Part shown: positions 5,188-6,993 of the stretch, piece after piece
How the letters are laid out: each line of letters begins with the position of its first letter
Numbering within the stretch: the stretch's first letter is position 1
NCBI GenBank assembly: GCA_003453555.1
Contig: DMLA01000218.1
Span: 652 to 7,644, forward strand
Reading direction: 5' to 3'
DNA from: Chloroflexota bacterium
Lineage (GTDB): Bacteria > Chloroflexota > Anaerolineae > UBA7937
Length of the DNA stretch: 6,993 nucleotides
Notes under the pieces: generated by a model
The model's input: only the letters and a program-made list of their open reading frames with translations
Database searches by the model: none
What the model was told of the DNA's origin: nothing
Position numbers and translations under genes: made by a program

Positions 5188-5955
5188 ATGGAAACCTCTG
5201 CTTACAACCCCACAGAGCTTATGATCTGCATCGCCAGCCGTCTGATGGAGGACGGCACCACCGCTTTCATTGGCACCGGCATACCTATGTTGGCCGCCTC
5301 CTTGGCCCAGAAGATGCATGCGCCCAATCTGATCCCCATCTTCGAGTTCGGAGGGACAGGAGCCATCTTAGAACGGCTCCCTTTGGCCGTAGGTGAGCAG
5401 CGGACCTTCAACAAAGCCCTAGCCGCCTCCGGCATCTGTGACATCGTGGAGACCGCCCAGCGGGGTTTCATCGAGTACGGCTTCCTGGGCGGGGCCCAGA
5501 TAGACCCCTATGGCAATTTGAACAGCACTGTCATCGGCGACCACGATCACCCCAAAGTCCGCCTGCCGGGCTCAGGTGGGGCCAACGACGTGGGCTCCCA
5601 CTGCTGGCAGACCATCATTATTATGCGCCACGACAGGAGACGGTTCGTGCCCCAAGTGGATTTCATCACCACCCCCGGCTACCTCACCGGCCCAGGAGCC
5701 CGCGAGGAGGCTGGATTGGCTCCCGGCACAGGCCCCTACCGCGTGGTGAGCAACCTAGCCCTTCTGGGTTTCCATGAGGAGAGCAAGCGGATGACGCTTC
5801 TAGCCGTCCACCCGGGGGTCACCGTGGAGCAGGTGGTAGAGAATACCGGCTTCGAATTGATCATCCCTGACCACATGGAGGCGAACGAGCCCCCCACCCC
5901 TGAGGAGTTACGCATCCTGCGGGAAGAGGTGGACAAGGAGCGGCTCTATATCTAG
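5188..5955 (+). CDS. CoA-transferase family I subunit B, glutaconate CoA-transferase (GctB)-like
   Basis: This is the beta subunit, which carries the catalytic glutamate that forms the covalent CoA thioester intermediate. The 255 residues follow GctB (about 266) along their length. Recognisable parts are the glycine-rich FIGTGIPMLAASLA (27-40), IFEFGGTG (51-58), GGAQIDPYGNLNST (101-114) and IGDHDHPK (116-123). GSGGAND (128-134), RRRFVPQVDFITTPGY and the late ENTGFEL segment follow in the same order. Glu53 aligns with the catalytic Glu54 of A. fermentans GctB. The usual Glu-Ser/Asn-Gly is here Glu-Phe-Gly, an odd bulky replacement next to the active residue. Retention of the glutamate favours a true transferase over an IpdB-type hydrolase. 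AGGAG at 5177-5181, within the end of the A gene, precedes the ATG by 6 bases, so the two subunits are likely co-translated. Confidence 0.9.
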   Translation: METSAYNPTELMICIASRLMEDGTTAFIGTGIPMLAASLAQKMHAPNLIPIFEFGGTGAILERLPLAVGEQRTFNKALAASGICDIVETAQRGFIEYGFLGGAQIDPYGNLNSTVIGDHDHPKVRLPGSGGANDVGSHCWQTIIIMRHDRRRFVPQVDFITTPGYLTGPGAREEAGLAPGTGPYRVVSNLALLGFHEESKRMTLLAVHPGVTVEQVVENTGFELIIPDHMEANEPPTPEELRILREEVDKERLYI

Positions 5956-5961
5956 GAGTAT

Positions 5962-5997
5962 GTGGTAGGAGTCATATAAAGGCCTTTGGATACTACC
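5962..5997. repeat. Short dyad symmetries between the CoA-transferase and COG2403-type genes
   Basis: A perfect 10-base palindrome AAAGGCCTTT (5978-5987) lies between 5-base inverted arms GGTAG (5964-5968) and CTACC (5993-5997) in the 61-base spacer. The two symmetries are centred 2 bases apart. No T-run follows, so a terminator is unlikely. It could be a protein-binding site or chance. Confidence 0.2.
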
Positions 5998-6016
5998 GAG
6001 ATTGAAAGGAGCATCG

Positions 6017-6993
6017 ATGCCCAAGGACAGAGTGGTCATCATGGGCGCCGCAGGGCGTGACTTCCACAACTTCAACCTCTACTTCCGCGATAACCCAAAC
6101 TACGAGGTCGTGGCCTTCACCGCCACTCAAATCCCCCATATCGAACGCCGAACCTACCCCCCAGAACTGTCGGGACCCCTCTATCCCCAGGGCATCCCCA
6201 TCTACCCCGAAGAGAAACTGACCACCCTCATACAAGAGTACGATGTAGACCAAGTTCTCTTCGCCTATTCTGACATCTCCCACGAGTATGTGATGCACAA
6301 AGCTTCGGAGGCACTAGCCGCTGGAGCCGACTTTCGGCTCCAGGGCCCCAAAGCCACCATGCTCAAAGCGAGTCTCCCCATCATCTCTGTTTGTGCTGTC
6401 CGCACCGGCTCCGGCAAGAGCCAGACCTCCCGACGGGTCTCCGATATCCTCAAAAAGATGGGAAAGAGGGTGGTAATAGTCCGCCACCCCATGCCTTACG
6501 GCGACCTGGCCAAACAGGCCTGCCAGCGCTTCGCCACCTATGAAGACCTCGATAGATACGAATGCACCATCGAGGAGCGAGAGGAGTATGAGCCCCATAT
6601 CAACCGGGGCACCGTGGTCTATGCAGGCGTGGATTACGAAGAGATACTGCGCCACGCCGAGGCCGAAGCGGATATCATCCTCTGGGATGGAGGGAACAAC
6701 GACCTCCCCTTCTACCAGCCAGACCTGCACATCGTGGTGGCGGACCCCCATCGGCCAGGCCATGAACTCCGCTACCACCCCGGGGAGACCAACCTCCGCC
6801 TGGCCGACGTGGTGATAATCAACAAGATAGATACCGCTAAGGAAGAAGGTGTAGCCCTGGTCGAGGAGAATATCGAGAAACTAAACCCTAAAGCCTTGGT
6901 AGTCAAAGCCAACTCCCCCATCTTCGTGGAAGACCCTGGGGCCATCAAGGGGAAACGGGTCCTAGTGATAGAAGATGGCCCCACCCTCACCCA
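6017..6993 (+). CDS. COG2403-type P-loop nucleotide-binding protein, cyclic 2,3-diphosphoglycerate synthetase-like (3' end beyond window)
   Basis: The frame is open from the ATG to the window edge: 325 codons plus two bases, so the gene is cut off by the window and not by mutation. Residues 1-110 form a Rossmann-like domain (VVIMGAAGRDFHNFNLYFRDN at 7-27, then VDQVLFAYSDISHE). A P-loop domain begins at about 120, with TGSGKSQTSRR at 130-140. A Walker-B-like WDGGNND (223-229) and an NKID base-recognition motif (269-272) follow, both typical of SIMIBI-class GTPases. The P-loop lacks the first glycine of the standard GxxxxGK. This layout is that of COG2403 proteins, related to archaeal cyclic 2,3-diphosphoglycerate synthetase; the role of bacterial members is not established. 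AAGGAG at 6006-6011, 5 bases upstream, supports the start. The gene lies 61 bases after the CoA-transferase B subunit, so it is probably in the same operon. Confidence 0.85.
   Translation, partial: MPKDRVVIMGAAGRDFHNFNLYFRDNPNYEVVAFTATQIPHIERRTYPPELSGPLYPQGIPIYPEEKLTTLIQEYDVDQVLFAYSDISHEYVMHKASEALAAGADFRLQGPKATMLKASLPIISVCAVRTGSGKSQTSRRVSDILKKMGKRVVIVRHPMPYGDLAKQACQRFATYEDLDRYECTIEEREEYEPHINRGTVVYAGVDYEEILRHAEAEADIILWDGGNNDLPFYQPDLHIVVADPHRPGHELRYHPGETNLRLADVVIINKIDTAKEEGVALVEENIEKLNPKALVVKANSPIFVEDPGAIKGKRVLVIEDGPTLT

Noticed and set aside
6314..6778. A 154-codon reverse-strand frame opposite the COG2403-type gene.
   Set aside because: The forward frame has P-loop, Walker-B-like and NKID motifs in the correct order, while the reverse frame shows none.

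Overview
The window reads as one co-directional stretch of bacterial chromosome. Every supported gene lies on the + strand, and gaps are short (0-120 bases) or replaced by overlaps. The genes are bacterial: FabD and FabG of type II fatty acid synthesis, NusB, an Asp23/YqhY-type protein and a TatA/TatC pair. Base composition is moderately GC-rich. Shine-Dalgarno sites are clear, and GTG and TTG starts are used as well as ATG. The pairing of an Asp23/DUF322 gene with nusB is a Gram-positive-type arrangement (B. subtilis accB-accC-yqhY-nusB). Together with a glutaconate-type CoA-transferase, this suggests an anaerobe, perhaps Chloroflexota or a deep clostridial lineage. That placement is inference and weak; phylogeny of FabG, NusB and TatC would settle it.

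Bases 1-107 hold no recognisable gene, only a short inverted repeat. Then come fabD (108-1043) and fabG (1153-1902). The spacer between them holds a 38-codon reading frame whose start overlaps the fabD stop and whose stop overlaps the fabG start. Its first ~20 residues look like the N-terminus of an aldo/keto reductase. A perfect 9-bp inverted repeat lies within the same spacer. Next are an Asp23/YqhY-family gene (1917-2285), nusB (2266-2691, TTG start inside the preceding gene), tatA (2688-2987, ATGA overlap) and tatC (2993-3691). This is a compact, probably translationally coupled housekeeping block. It links fatty acid synthesis, transcription antitermination and twin-arginine protein export. 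No acpP or fabF lies beside fabG.

A second block follows: an unrecognised 111-residue two-helix membrane protein (3758-4093), a 117-base spacer with a doubtful 21-codon ORF, and the A and B subunits of a class I CoA-transferase of glutaconate CoA-transferase type (4211-5185 and 5188-5955). The window ends inside a gene from 6017 onward. It encodes a COG2403-type P-loop nucleotide-binding protein related to cyclic 2,3-diphosphoglycerate synthetase, cut off after 325 codons. The CoA-transferase pair probably moves CoA between carboxylic acids in acid or amino-acid fermentation or degradation; the substrate cannot be read from the sequence.

I see no phage, transposon, CRISPR, toxin-antitoxin or defence genes, and no tRNA or rRNA. 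No convincing new multi-gene system is visible. The best leads are the fabD-fabG spacer, the altered active-site surroundings of the CoA-transferase and its pairing with the COG2403 protein, and the shared leader sequence of the 4122 ORF and that gene.
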